Source: Conchocele bisecta (lineage: Eukaryota > Mollusca > Bivalvia > Lucinida > Thyasiridae). From it: a stretch of 64,000 nucleotides of DNA. Below are positions 20,615 through 32,420 of this stretch, one piece after another (the first letter of the stretch is position 1; the number at the start of each line of letters is the position of its first letter). The stretch lies in contig CM055265.1 of NCBI GenBank assembly GCA_029237695.1, positions 82,392,447 through 82,456,446 of the forward strand, read 5' to 3'. The notes under the pieces are model-generated. The model was not told the DNA's origin, made no database searches, and was given only the letters and a program-made list of their open reading frames with translations. A program made the translations under genes and the position numbers.

Positions 20615-21399
20615 ATCTAGTCCCGATTGATCATGTGAACCGAGTACATGCTCAGAAAGTTTCACAGTTACTATTAGACAATGATTGAAGGTTTGCAAAT
20701 GAGCAAACAGAGGTCCTGCTGGCGAGTGTTTCACCCACAAAGGTCAAAGTCACATGGGTCAAAGTCACCTGAATAACACTGGGTGGATAGCCATCGATGT
20801 GAGGAAGCTATTGATAAAGTTTGGTAATGATCCCCACTGGTGGATCACAAGATATGCAACATTTGTACGTATGTCCAAAATTGTTGATGCCTAATATGAC
20901 ACCGTCGACGCCGCCGGAATTGTGAACACAATGTCTCACTTTTGACTAACGTGCGTGAGACAGAAAAGACCTTACATCCAGTAACATGTGCGACCAGTGT
21001 AGCTCCAGATCAGGCAGCGTAGCTGCACAAACTGATCTGGGGCTACACTGGGAACCCTTCAAACGAGCTAATACAATTTATATCCCAGAATAGGGATTTT
21101 ATTCACTCTATTGTTTCAAATGATGATACAGTGAACGGGAATGGGTTTAACGTCTCGGCAACAGCTACCTTCATTTCGGAACAGGACCTCGGTTTCAAAT
21201 CTCATCCGAAAGAAATATGGGATGGAAATACTACGACAGCAATGTTTGATATAGATCGGTATATACAATACAATACAATACAATATAGATCGGTATCAGT
21301 CTACACGAGTGTGTTATTCGATCAAGAGTTACACTGGTCACAAATCACATAATCCCCATTTCTCCAGTCACAGCGAAAAGCGATGATAACGATATACAC
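20615..21399. other. Intron 8 stretch: degraded repeats, no gene
   Basis: 20700-20900 resembles the short 'aaggtcaaagtcac' protein-poor repeat class. 20985-21055 is an L-type hairpin (gtgtagctccagatcag / ctgatctggggctacac). 21120-21245 is a degraded SINE body (gggtttaacgtctcggcaac). 21250-21300 has catacaatacaatacaata-like words. Confidence 0.5.
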
Positions 21400-21945
21400 T
21401 ACTGTCTGTTTCACAAAAGCTGCCCAAATTTTACGAGTAAAAAATCATATTTGTTTCGATAATATTAAATTAAAGGAAAATTTAAGAATGAGCCTTCTTT
21501 TTATTTCGTGAAATTTTGTCAAATATTGATTTTATTGCGAAAAACAATTTCCCCATGTTAAATCCACATAGACATATTCACAGAGTGAAGATGTCTATGG
21601 GGATTTAACATGGGGATATTTTTAGAATTTCAGAAATACTGGACCGATTTTCAAAATTTAACTTTTGTTTTCTTAGTTAGATCACTTCCAAGCTATCTAG
21701 CCAGGTTTCGGAGTCAATTTCCAAAATATTTCATTTTCTGACTCCTCCCACAGCTCGTCCACCTCTTTTTCACCCATGTAGGGAATTCAATCTTTTGTAA
21801 TAAAATTAATATTTTACCAAATTTCACGAAATAAAAAGAAGGCTCGTTCTTAAATTTGTATAAAGTTTAATATTATCAAAAAAAATACTGTTTTTGCATT
21901 GTTTATATGGCCGTAAAATTTGGGCAGGTTTCGTGAAACAGACAG
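21400..21945. repeat. Family D palindromic MITE, long copy
   Basis: Ends actactgtctgtttcacaaa and gggcaggtttcgtgaaacag, acagtg. The inner palindrome is around gacatattcacagagtgaag. It ends about 48 bases below the exon 8 donor. Confidence 0.9.
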
Positions 21946-21993
21946 TGACACATGTCTGGCAGCCCTACAACGGTACTACAATCCCATTCCTAC

Positions 21994-22072
21994 CTTCTTC
22001 TTTAGGGGTGTGGCTTTGATAAATAATGCATTTAGCAGGGCTATGGCGCTCCTCTTCACGTCTGAGTTGGTG
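21994..22072 (-). CDS. ELMO: ELMO coding exon 8
   Basis: A 79-base exon that completes the Ser codon and reads TNSDVKRSAIALLNALFIKA then TPLKKK. It matches [25 protein letters not shown]. Acceptor GGTTGCAG, donor AAGAAG|GTAGGAAT, ending in phase 0. Confidence 0.94.
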
Positions 22073-22109
22073 CTGCAACCATACAACAAGCCATACATAG
22101 TTTAATTCA

Positions 22110-22515
22110 ACCCTTTCAACACTACAGCCCTCTATAGTGGTGTTTGCAAACTGTTAGATCCGGATGAGACCACAGGCGATTGAACTCCCCACCCACATAC
22201 CCCCTTAGATAAATCAATCTGGTCCGACTATACTACATACATGTATATAGACTATTATAAATTTATAATAGTATACTACAGGGGGTGGGGGGCGGGGGCT
22301 CTGAATGTGGAGAGGGGACTTCAATCGCCTGTGATGAGACAGCTCGTGACAAGTCATCTCATCAGAATCTGAACTTTTTGCAGGTATTTTTGCAAGTAAT
22401 CTTCATATTTTTTAGAGATAAAAACACCCTCTTTTCAACCAACAAGTGGCAATTGGATTGGTTGGAAAATTAACATATCAAAACCAATTCCAGTTATTTA
22501 GGGGTGAAAGGGTAA
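22110..22515. repeat. Family L MITE with inner insertion
   Basis: Ends aaccctttcaacactacagc and tatttaggggtgaaagggta. The hairpin arms (tagatccggatgagacca...tgatgagacagctcgtgac) are separated by a ggggtggggggcgggggc run and a tataaattataata palindrome near 22250-22275. Confidence 0.7.
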
Positions 22516-22599
22516 ATGACATATACTGTATATATATAATGACATATACTGTACATATACTATTCAAGAGAGAAGGTCATTTTAGGCCGGGTCAACAGG

Positions 22600-22924
22600 G
22601 TCGAATCACACATGGTTTTCAATAGCTTCCAGAATTCAAGGGGCAAAATGGCCGATCAAGACAAAACTTAAGTGTAAAATACAAAATTAATGAAAGGAAA
22701 TAGAAATTATAACAAATTGCCCCCAATGTTAAGTTTATGAATGCAATAAGATTGTGACCTTGACTTTGGGGCTAGCAGGGGTATGACGGTCGTGGATTTA
22801 GCACAGCATGATAGGGAATCACTCGAGAAAGGCATGTGTGAAATATCAAAATGTGTGACAGAAATTATAACACATTTCCCACAATGTTAAGTTTTCAAAT
22901 TTTTGTAGACGGACAGATGGATGG
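22600..22924 (+). repeat. gaccttgacttt element fragment
   Basis: Carries tgtgaccttgactttggggc, gggtatgacggtcgtggatt and ttcaaatttttgtagacgga with a cagacggacagatggatgg tail, as in the arrays at 46380 and 63070. The tail resumes after the B insertion at 23325. Confidence 0.65.
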
Positions 22925-23400
22925 TCGGTTTGTTTGTTTATTGGTGTTTAACGGCCTATCAACAGCTAAGGTCATGTAAGGCCGGGCAAACGGGTTCAAT
23001 CCCATTTTAACATGCTGCATTGGGGGGAAAATCCTAAAATCAGAACGGAATATTTACATCGAGATAAAATATATTCAGCCCTGAAATTAGAATAACCCGA
23101 CCTGGTGCCAGGTCCATGCCACACCAAAGTCACTTGGCCCCTTCCCCTAAAATAGGATTACGAATAATCGTAATACTCACATAAGAGGTATAACCAGATT
23201 CAACTGTCACATACAAAATGCCAAAGATGTATGTGAGGGTCAAACCAGGTCTCCAGTCGGAATTCCGGTAAGGATGAACCCCGATCGTTAAATTACCCAT
23301 CGCATACTCCCACCTGCCACCCACGGACGGTCGGATGTATGTACGTACGGACGGATAGACAGACAGATGAACAGACAGATGGGCAGACGCTGACTACCAT
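22925..23400 (+). repeat. Family B element inserted in a ggacggac tail
   Basis: 22925-23322 is a full family B copy (ttattggtgtttaacggcct ... aattacccatcgcatactcc). It is flanked on both sides by the simple tail (ggatggtcggt / acggacggtcggatgtatgt), which continues to about 23395 with agacagacagatg runs. Confidence 0.8.
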
Positions 23401-23437
23401 GCCGGGGGTATGCCATAAGCACTCCTTACTTCTGTAG

Positions 23438-23768
23438 CTTATTTCACCAACATTGCAAAGTATACTTTTCTAGCAAAGTATACTTTGAGGGAGTAATCAT
23501 ATATTTTTCCCGAAATGCATTATGTCATATAGAACTAACGACTGCATATTTTGATGATTAAAAGTATGCAGAATTATTATACCGAATTTATTACATTATC
23601 ACAGCCAAAATGGCTGTGATAATGTAATAAATTCAGTATATTTTGGCTGTGATAATGTAATAAATTCAGTAAAATAAAAAATAATAAATTTATCCTAAAA
23701 TTGAAAATTTCTCCCTCAAAGTATACTTTTCTAGATAAGTATACTTTGCAATGTTGATGAAATCAGCT
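23438..23768. repeat. Family C MITE with duplicated centre
   Basis: tatttcaccaacattgcaaa to caatgttgatgaaatcagc. The centre tggctgtgataatgtaataa is present twice in a row (23610-23665). Confidence 0.88.
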
Positions 23769-24160
23769 ACAGAAGGCGTGCTAAAAACTAGTAGTGTGAG
23801 AACTCTGGAGCAAGTTAACAACGACTGGCTATTTGTTTAGTGAAACCAGCTAAACTACAATATTAATGGTGTTATGATATTAAGGATATGACACAGAAAA
23901 AGTAGTCTATCCTATCAAGAAATGGTTATTACAAAAGAAATCAAATATAGCAAGAAATAAATAAAAAAAACTAGTAGCGGGAGAAGATTGGTGCAAGTTT
24001 TGCTGTGATTGGCTGGTGAACAATTATTGTCTCAGTGTCTCACATGAATTTACAGGCACACTAGGTAAACTTAATTGATTAATACCTTATAAGTTATATA
24101 ATGAGTTACCTGTCTGTATTATGTCTCTACATTACCCCACCAACCTGGTGTTGTACTGTA
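23769..24160. other. Intron 7 stretch without recognised feature
   Basis: AT-rich. Two copies of aaaactagtagtgtgagaac / aaaactagtagcgggagaag hint at an old local duplication. No coding signal. Confidence 0.4.
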
Positions 24161-24258
24161 TGTTACATTATAGCTATACCATACACCAGAGTCACTTAGT
24201 CCCACCCCCTACAAGTAATAGGATTAGCATAATCTTACTACTCTTATAACAAGATGTA
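24161..24258 (+). repeat. Family B fragment at exon 7 donor
   Basis: accagagtcacttagtccca and gattagcataatcttactac match the end of family B. It stops about 26 bases from the exon 7 donor. Confidence 0.7.
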
Positions 24259-24284
24259 AGATTGGCAACACGATGATGACCCAC

Positions 24285-24445
24285 CTGGATATATATCTGA
24301 TGACGTTCTCCGGTTTGATGTGCGTGTCAAGGGACTCGTGCTTGATCGACTCGCTGCTGTGGAGGATCACACACTCCAGTATTTCGAGGGCAGGCTGGAT
24401 ACACCCCGCCCCGACTTGTCGCTGCTCCGACACGCATGCCCCCAC
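24285..24445 (-). CDS. ELMO: ELMO coding exon 7
   Basis: A 161-base exon, phase 0 to 2. It reads VGACVSEQRQVGAGCIQPAL, then EILECVILHSSESIKHESLD, then THIKPENVIRYIS. It corresponds to the ILQRSLAILESMVLNS...IGQLIPHLQ segment of ELMO proteins. Acceptor CTGTTGTAG, donor ATCCAG|GTGGGTC. Confidence 0.92.
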
Positions 24446-24484
24446 CTACAACAGTCACTGGGGCCATCATGGGAGAATTTATTT

Positions 24485-24805
24485 ATTTTTTATTTCATGG
24501 TGTTTAACGGCCTTTCAACAGCTATGGTCATTTTGGGCCAGGTTAACTGGGTAGAATCCCATATTTCAACTGTTGTCATCGGGGGAAAATCCCAAAGTCC
24601 GAACTGAATATTTATAGAAAAAAATATATATTCAGCCCTGGCATTAGAATAACCTGACCTGGTGCCAGATCCTCACCACACCAGAGTCAATTAGCCCCAC
24701 TCCCCAAAAGTAATAGCATTAGTACTAATTTTATTACTTTTATAATGGGCATAACCGGATTCAAGTCTCAAATAGCAAGAAAACCAAAAATGTACCTGAG
24801 GGCCA
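24485..24805 (+). repeat. Family B interspersed repeat
   Basis: tttcatggtgtttaacggcc, ctgacctggtgccagatcct and acctgagggccaaaccagga are present in family order. It starts about 40 bases above the exon 7 acceptor. Confidence 0.85.
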
Positions 24806-24814
24806 AACCAGGAA

Positions 24815-25348
24815 TATCGGAAAACCTGGCTAGATAGCTTGGAAATGATAGAAGAAAACAAATATTAAATTCGGTCAATTTTTCCGAAATTAGAAAAAAT
24901 ATATTTTGACATTTCCCCATATTAAATCCCCATATAGACATCTTCACCCTGGTAAACATCTTCCACTGACTCCTCCAATGAAGATATGCATATTTTCAAG
25001 AAGAAAATTTGATTGCAATTGCAACACGCGAGTGCCAGATAAGTTTTGTATCTAAAGAGTATTATACCCCCATATTTCAAATTCAATGCGTATTGTACTT
25101 TTACAAATGTATTATTGACTTTCCTCCTTATTAAATAGGGAAAAAATGATAAAAAATAAAACAAATTTAAAAAAAATAACTTATTTGAGTTTTGCAGCTC
25201 AACTAAGTAAATTTTCAACTTATTACAGTATTTTCGCTACTCAATTTGAAAATCAATGCGTATTTTCACATTGCTATGATAATCAATGTGTATTCTGCTA
25301 AAATAAGTGTGTAAAATACACCAATACGCACCTTATCTGGAGCGCTAG
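24815..25348. repeat. Family D fragment then family R MITE
   Basis: 24820-24955 holds the D words cctggctagatagcttggaa and catattaaatccccatatag. 25030-25348 is family R (gtgccagataagttttgtat ... caccttatctggagcgct). R stops 11 bases from the exon 6 donor. Confidence 0.8.
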
Positions 25349-25359
25349 AGTGCACATAC

Positions 25360-25459
25360 CTGGTTTGTAAACGAAGGTTCGAGTATGTCCCAGGAAATGA
25401 GGCTGTGGTCCATTAGGGCAATAAACGTCCTTAACAGGTACATAAGGGGGTCACCCGAG
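25360..25459 (-). CDS. ELMO: ELMO coding exon 6
   Basis: A 100-base exon reading SGDPLMYLLRTFIALMDHSL then ISWDILEPSFTNQ. It matches [23 protein letters not shown] of the armadillo-like region. Acceptor ATTGACAG, donor ACCAG|GTATGTG, ending in phase 0. A family R MITE ends about 12 bases past the donor. Confidence 0.95.
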
Positions 25460-25854
25460 CTGTCAATGGACAAACGTGTTACATAATGGAAACCGTCTAA
25501 GCCCGACAACATGGGGTGTCATTACGAAATGAGGGTTGATCAAAAAATGTCTAGCCATTTCTCTAGATAATGGTGCCATTTGCAGTCTGGGTTCATTTTT
25601 GGAACATACACTCATTTATTGCTTACCCTAGTTTCTCGACCAATGAAAGAACACCATTTCATCTCAATTAATCATTAAATGTTCAGCCACTATATTTAGA
25701 ACTGATTTTACGCCTTGTTGTCATCCGTTCACGAGACGCAAAGCATATTACCGCCCACACACGCGCTCACTTTGTGTCACACCGCCAATCACATGCTAGT
25801 ATAGTGATTTGAAATCACGTTTAAGGGAGGAGCTTCGTGAGTGGGCTGGTAAAC
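25460..25854. other. Intron 5, 3' end without recognised feature
   Basis: Directly upstream of exon 6 in gene orientation. No repeat family or frame recognised. Confidence 0.4.
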
Positions 25855-25975
25855 AATAAGTATGTTATAGTTCACATATTTAATTTTTAATAAATGGATT
25901 TCTCACTCGCTAGCGCTCGCTATGAAATCAATTTATTAAAAATTCAATATATGAACTACATTGTATAACTATTAC
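25855..25975. repeat. Imperfect palindrome
   Basis: gttatagttcacatatttaa, tttttaataaatgga and the near inverse, around actcgctagcgctcgctatg. Confidence 0.7.
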
Positions 25976-26394
25976 TTATATTCATACACCCCCAATTTCT
26001 GGTTCATACCTTCAGACGTTTGTGAGATATATAGAGTAGAGAGCATCACAGGGGTCAAAAGGAATTCCAACATTTTCATTTCTGGACCAAAGATTTGTTT
26101 TTCAGCACCACAAATGAAATATTATCAGTACAGAGTTGAATCTTCTAGATGTCAGGGATAATTGCATGAATTGATACTATGGGAAACTATATCAAGATAA
26201 TTAAACACAGTATGTGAGATATGAGAATTTTAAAGTTGGGACATATTTTTTTACCCACCCAAAATATATGTTCTTTTCTTTTTTTAAGGTCACCTGTAGT
26301 ATCATATATGCTCAGAAAACTGAAACAAAACTACAGTAAAAAGCCATTATATAAACTGTTTCGCTCACGTTACTCCCACATCTGAGATTCAGGA
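25976..26394. other. Intron 5 stretch without recognised feature
   Basis: AT-rich, no repeat or coding signal recognised. Confidence 0.4.
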
Positions 26395-27831
26395 TATTTA
26401 AACCTTTTCAACCCAACAGGCCAAAAAGCCAAGATGTACAAATACTGTAGATCCAGATGAGCCCTCGTAACGAGCCGTCTCATCAGGATCTGCAGCATTA
26501 GTCACTATTAATCACCTTTAAAAAAAAACACATTTTATTATTAATGGAATAGTCCAAAGAATTATTATGAACAAGAAATTGTGGACTGTTGGCACACGAA
26601 TGCACCCCCCTCCCCCCCGGTGGCAGATTGGAGAAACTGTGGCAAAGTTAATTAACCAAAAGTGATAAGTATTTATGAAGGTCAAAAGGTCTGTTGTGAA
26701 GGTCAAAATGTTAAGGTCATATTAAGGGCAGTGGATGTGTGGCATTGGTCCACAAGTATGCTGTGTTTAAATATTTAAGTAATCCTTCAAGGGATACTGG
26801 TAGGCGACCTATTTCCGGCCAAAAATCGCAATAATTTTAAACCTTTACATCTGACTGTGATTTTTCTCACATTAACAAATACGTCGGCTTGCCTTACATA
26901 GAATAACATAAAATTCATTAGTATAGTGGGAGGTAACTGCTGACAATGGGGCCCGAAAAAGGTAATTAAAAGGCCAATTAAAATACAGGAGGAGACCCAT
27001 TTTTCCGGACACTAGGATTTTCCGCGATATTTACTTTTTGTTAAGCTAAAACTGCAAAATTACAGTGAAAGTAATTAATACTGTATGGTATTGATCAAAT
27101 GATAGCAATTATTGCATGTATTACTTCGAAGATACTGTTAGTTCCTTTATTCTGTACGCTTTGCCTCTTTGCAACACAAGCGCCCGGTCCCGATAATCAA
27201 GTTCCACGTCATAAAGGTGTCAACAGAAGTTGGCAGGAATGAAAACAGTTCAATTTAATAGTTTTACTAATTTTTCTCGGTAATCTTCACACCTGACAAC
27301 TGGAAATGACCACCTTAATGACCAGGAACCAAAATCTTGCATGAAAATGTAGAATCAAGCGCTTAGGAGGGTGTCCGGGAAAATGGGTACGGACAAAAAA
27401 TGGGTCGCCTACCAGTATAAAACTTATGACAGAAATGAGAAACTCTGTCAAACTTTTTAACTTTTAAAGTTGTGCAGGTCAGACAGTCAGTCATCTTAAG
27501 GGCATGGATGTGTGGCATTTGTCCACAAGTATGATGTATTGAAATAATAAAGCAATCTATCAAGGGATATAGAAGTTACGGCCGAAATGAGAATCTCCGG
27601 TGAACATTTTAGTGTGTGAAAAAGTTTAAAGTTGTGGAGGTCAAAAGGTCAAGGTCATATGAAAGGCCGCATGGATGTATGGAATTTATCCACAGGTACA
27701 TGTATGTGTTGAAATCTTTAAGTAATCCTTCAAGGGATATAGAAGTTATGACAGAATTGAGAAACTCCGGCGAAAATCTTAATGTGCCGGACGGGGGCAT
27801 AAAAAGCCATTGTAGGATATTCAGGGTTGGA
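26395..27831 (+). repeat. Family L piece, then degraded gaccttgacctt-type element
   Basis: 26395-26500 is family L (gtagatccagatgagccctc). From about 26570 the words ggcacacgaatgcacccccc, gtggcagattggagaaactg and ggtcaaaatgttaaggtcat appear. Related units with ccacaagtatgatgtattga occur at 27500 and 27680. 26790-27390 is unrelated AT-rich insert. Confidence 0.55.
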
Positions 27832-28045
27832 ATGCTTAATCCTTTGAACCCGAAAACCCGCTATAGCCGGGTTTGCAAACAGTGCAGATCCAGATGAACC
27901 GGCTCGTAACGAGCTGTCTCATCAGGATCTGCACTTTTTGCAAGTAATTTTCACATTTTTTAGAACAAAAACACCCACTTTTCATAAATGGACTAATCTG
28001 AAAATCATTTTGTGACATTGGATTGGTTGGAAAACAAGAATTCAG
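27832..28045. repeat. Family L MITE
   Basis: The hairpin cagtgcagatccagatgaac / gtctcatcaggatctgcact is followed by tttgcaagtaattttcacat and ttggattggttggaaaa. It lies against the start of the 177-base array. Confidence 0.8.
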
Positions 28046-28064
28046 CCACGGAAGCGGTGTCGCG

Positions 28065-30545
28065 CCTACCGAGGCATTTGACCGTGAACATTACAAGGAA
28101 ATAAATTACCTTGACCTTCAGAATTTGGATGTGGGGGTGTGCGTAATGAAGCATCATTCCTAGACAAACATTGATGTGAAATATTATCAAAGTCTGGCAA
28201 GGGGTTAAAGAGATATTGTGAAAAAACAATAACTTTAACGCATTTCTGTCACAAAACCAGTGAACATTACCATTACAAGTAAATAAATGACCTTGACCTT
28301 CAGACTTTGGATGTGGGGGTGTGCGCAATGAAGCATCATCCCTAGGCAAACATTGATATGAAATATTATCAATGTCTGGCAAGGGGTTAAAGAGATATTG
28401 TGAAAAAACAATAACTTTAACGCATTTCTGTTACAAAACCGGTGAACATTATAAGTAAATAAATGACCTTGACCTTGAGAATTTGGATGTGGGGGTGTGT
28501 GTAATGAAGCATCATCCCTAGACAAACATTGATGTGAAATATTATGAAAGTCTGGCAAGGGGTTAAAGAGATATTGTGAAAAAAACAATAACTTTAACGC
28601 ATTTCTGTTACAAAACCGGTGAACATTACAAGGAAATAAATGACCTTGACCTTCAAAATTTGGATGTGGGGGTGTGCGTAATGAAGCATCATTCCTAGAC
28701 AAACATTGATGTGAAATATTATCAAAGTCTGGCAAGGGGTTAAAGAGATATTGTGAAAAAAAACAATAACTTTACGCATTTCTGTTACAAATCCAGTGAA
28801 CATTACAAGTAAATAAATGACCTTGACCTTCAAAATTTGGATGTGGGGTGTGCGTAATGAAGCATCATTCCTAGACAAACATTGATGTGAAATATTATCA
28901 AAGTCTGACAAGGGGTTAAAGAGATATTGTGAAAAAACAATAACAACTTTTAAACGCATTTCTGTTACAAAACCGGTGAACATTACAAGGAAATAAATGA
29001 CCTTGACCTTCAGAATTTGGATGTGGGGGTGTGCGTAATGAAGCATCATCCCTAGACAAACATTGATGTGAAATATTATCAATGTCTGGCAAGGGGTTAA
29101 AGAGGTATTGTGAAAAAACAATAACTTTAACGCATTTCTGTTACAAAACCGGTGAACATTACAAGGAAATAAATGACCTTGACCTTCAAAATTTGGACGT
29201 GGGGGTGTGCGTCATGAAGCATCATTCCTAGACAAACATTGATGTGAAATATTATCAAAATCTGGCAAGGGGTTAAAGAGATATTGTGAAAAAACAATAA
29301 CTTTAATGCATTTCTGTTACAAAACCAGTGAACATTACAAGGAAATAAATGACCTTGACCTTGATAATTTGGATGTGGGGGTGTGCGTAATGAAGCATCA
29401 TCCCTAGACAAACATTGATGTGAAATATTATCAATGTCTGGCAAGGGGTTAAAGAGATATTGTGAAAAAACAATAACTTTAAACGCATTTCTGTTACAAA
29501 ACCGGTGAACATTACAAGGAAATAAATGACCTTGACCTTCAAAATTTGGATGTGGGGGTGTGCGTAATGAAGCATCATTCCTAGACAAACATTGATGTGA
29601 AATATTATCAAAGTCTGGCAAGGGGTTAAAGAGATATTGTGAAAAAACAATAACTTTAACGCATTTGTGTTACAAATCCGGTGACATTACAAGTAAATAA
29701 ATGACCTTGACCTTCAAAATTTGGATGTTGGGGTGTGCGTAATGAAGCATCATTCCTAGACAAACATTGATGTGAAATATTATCAAAGTCTGGCAAGGGG
29801 TTAAAGAGATATTGTGAAAAACAATAACTTTAACGCATTTCTGTTACAAAACCGGTGAACATTACAAGGAAATAAATGACCTTGATAATTTGGATGTGGG
29901 GGTGTGCGTAATGAAGCATCAACCCTAGACAAACATTGATGTGAAATATTATCAATGTCTGGCAAGGGGTTAAAGAGATATTGTGAAAAAACAATAACTT
30001 TAACGCATTTCTGTTACAAAACCGGTGAACATTACAAGGAAATAAATGACCTTGACCTTAAAAATTTGGATGTGGGGGTGTGCGTAATGAAGCACATCGC
30101 TAGACAAACATTGATATGAAATATTATCAGTGTCTGGCAAGGGGTTAAAGAGATATTGTGAAAAAACAATAACTTTAACGCATTTCTGTTACAAAACCGG
30201 TGAACATTACAAGTAAATAAATGACCTTGATCTTCAGAATTTGGATGTGGGGGTGTGCGTCATGAAGCATCATCCGTAGACAAACATTGATGTGAAATAT
30301 TATCAAAGTCTGGCAAGGGGTTAAAGAGATATTGTGAAAAAACAATAACTTTAACGTATTTCTGTTACAAAACCGGTGAACATTACAAGTAAATAAATGA
30401 CCTTGACCTTGATAATTTGGATGTGGGGGTGTGCATAATGAAGCATCATCCCTAGACAAACATTGATGTGAAATATTATCAATGTCTGGCAAGGGGTTAA
30501 AGAGATATTGTGAAAAAACAATAACTTTAACGCATTTGCCTTACA
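28065..30545 (+). repeat. 177-base tandem array, about 14 units
   Basis: The unit contains aaataaatgaccttgacctt, ggatgtgggggtgtgcgtaa, tgaagcatcattcctagaca, aacattgatgtgaaatatta, tctggcaaggggttaaagag and aacgcatttctgttacaaaa. Unit starts are spaced 167-180 bases. Minus-strand frames of 100-175 codons run through two or three units, but their ends shift with every indel, as expected of satellite rather than a gene. Located in intron 5. Confidence 0.95.
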
Positions 30546-30640
30546 AAAAAAACGGACGACGACGGACGACGGCGGAAAATACGACGACTATAGTCGCACC
30601 TCTGCTAAAGCAGGCGCGACAATTAGCATATCACAGTCTA
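30546..30640 (+). repeat. GAC-rich tail of the 177-base array element
   Basis: Contains acggacgacgacggacgacg, gcggaaaatacgacgactat and gctaaagcaggcgcgac. The same kind of tail closes the 440-base array at 39440-39480, so array plus tail look like one element type. Confidence 0.7.
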
Positions 30641-31234
30641 TTCCAGTTACTTAAAAGTCGGAGGTGCAGAATCCCCGAAAAAAAGGTAAGGCAAAAACCG
30701 GCGATGCGATGCAGTAACCAATAACACATATCAAAATATGTTTTTCCCCCATGTTTTTTTTCAAGAATATTGGTGTCTGTCCACATTTGTTCTACTTCTT
30801 AATAAAAGCATGTTTCAGCAGCACATGAGAATCGTCTCCTAAGACTATTTTTACGTGTCCTGTTTGGGACATTTTACCATCTCGCGTTCTAGCGATATCG
30901 AGCATAGGTTGATCGCGCAAATGCGAAGTATGATCGCAAACTTGCGAGACGAAAATACGCGGTTCTATCGTATTCAATATTGCTTTTTCGCAACTTCGCC
31001 CACAGATGGAAGATCACGCATTTTTGCTTCGCGATCTGCATCAACGCGCATGAGCAAAACGAACCCAAATGTTCTGTCTGTAACACAGGGTAAGTCGCCC
31101 TGCGTTACCTACGTTTTATAATTCGGGTTACAGCAAAATATATTTCCAAACGCGGAAGGCGAGATGGCAAAAACGCAAGACGATTCTCATATCTTTAGGA
31201 GACGATTCACATGTTTTCGCAAGATGGAAAACGA
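30641..31234. other. Intron 5 stretch with diverged inverted halves
   Basis: 30820-30850 (cacatgagaatcgtctccta) and 31180-31215 (acgattctcatatctttagg, agacgattcacatg) suggest a MITE with GCGATCGC-like interior words (cgcgaaatgcg, gatcgcgcaa). No gene. Confidence 0.45.
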
Positions 31235-32230
31235 CAGCTCTAGACAAATGATAATACTGATTGTTTTATTTTGGATTGCATATGAACACTTTTAAAATGA
31301 TAGACGTACCTTTGTCCTTTATCAAACTGTTTGAAAACAAACTGGTCATAATACTGATTGTTTTATTTTGGATTGCATATGAACACTTTTAAAATGATAG
31401 ACGTACCTTTGTCCTTTATCAAACTGTTTGCAAACTGGTCATAATACTGATTGTTTTATTTTGGATTGCATATGAACACTTTTAAAATGATAGACGTACC
31501 TTTGTCCTTTATCAAACTGTGCAAACTGGTCATAATACTGATTGTTTTATTTTGGATTGCATATGAACACTTTTAAAATGATAGACGTACCTTTGTCCTT
31601 TATCAAACTGTTTGCAAACTGGTCATAATACTGATTCTTTTATTTTGGATTGCATATGAACACTTTTAAAATGACAGACGTACCTTTGTCCTTTATTTAT
31701 CAAACTGTAAATTTGCAAACTGGTCATAATACTGATTGTTTTATTTTGGATTGCATATGAACACTTTTAAAATGACAGACGTACCTTTGTCCTTTATCAA
31801 ACTGTTTGCAAACTGGTCATAATACTGATTGTTTTATTTTGGATTGCATATGAACACTTTTAAAATGACAGACGTACCTTTGTCCTTTATCAAACTGTTT
31901 GCAAACTGGTCATAATACTGATTGTTTTATTTTGGATTGCATATGAACACTTTTAAAATGACAGACGTACCTTTGATCATATCAAACTGTTTGCAAACTA
32001 GGTTCATAATACTGATTGTTTTATTTTGGATTGCATATGAACACTTTTAAAATAAAATGACAGACGTACCTCTTCCTATATCAAACTGTTTGCAAACTGG
32101 TCATAATACTGATTGTTTTATTTTGGATTGCATATGAACACTTTTAAAATGACAGACGTACCTTTGTCCTTTATCAAACTGTTTGCAAACTGGTCATAAT
32201 ACTGATTGTTTTATTTTGGATTGCATATGA
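31235..32230 (+). repeat. 94-base tandem array, about 11 units
   Basis: The unit reads gtcataatactgattgtttt, attttggattgcatatgaac, acttttaaaatgatagacgt, acctttgtcctttatcaaac and tgtttgcaaactg. Differences between units are few: gatagac in early units, gacagac in later ones, and short insertions such as aaataa at 32050. Confidence 0.94.
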
Positions 32231-32420
32231 ACTGTTTGCAAACTGTAGATCCCTATGAGCCTGATTTTCACAAGCTGTCTCATCAGGATCTACGCCATTC
32301 GTACATACTTTATTTATACCAAAAATTACCCCTAATACAGCGTAATGTAACAGTTCCACACTTAATATGGAATAGTCTGTGTCAGTTATTTGTCACTTGG
32401 GGATGAAATGTGTAATATAA
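32231..32420. repeat. Family L fragment
   Basis: aactgtagatccctatgagc / tctcatcaggatctacgcca hairpin, then ttacccctaatacagcgtaa and gtcacttggggatgaaatgt. Confidence 0.7.

Noticed and set aside
28005..30492. Several minus-strand frames of 100-175 codons with IIFHINVCLGMMLHYAHPHI words
   Set aside because: They are readings of the 177-base satellite unit (59 codons) that restart and end with each indel; no start context or splice sites.
28065..30545. CRISPR-like array
   Set aside because: Units are contiguous with no unique spacers, and the window is eukaryotic.
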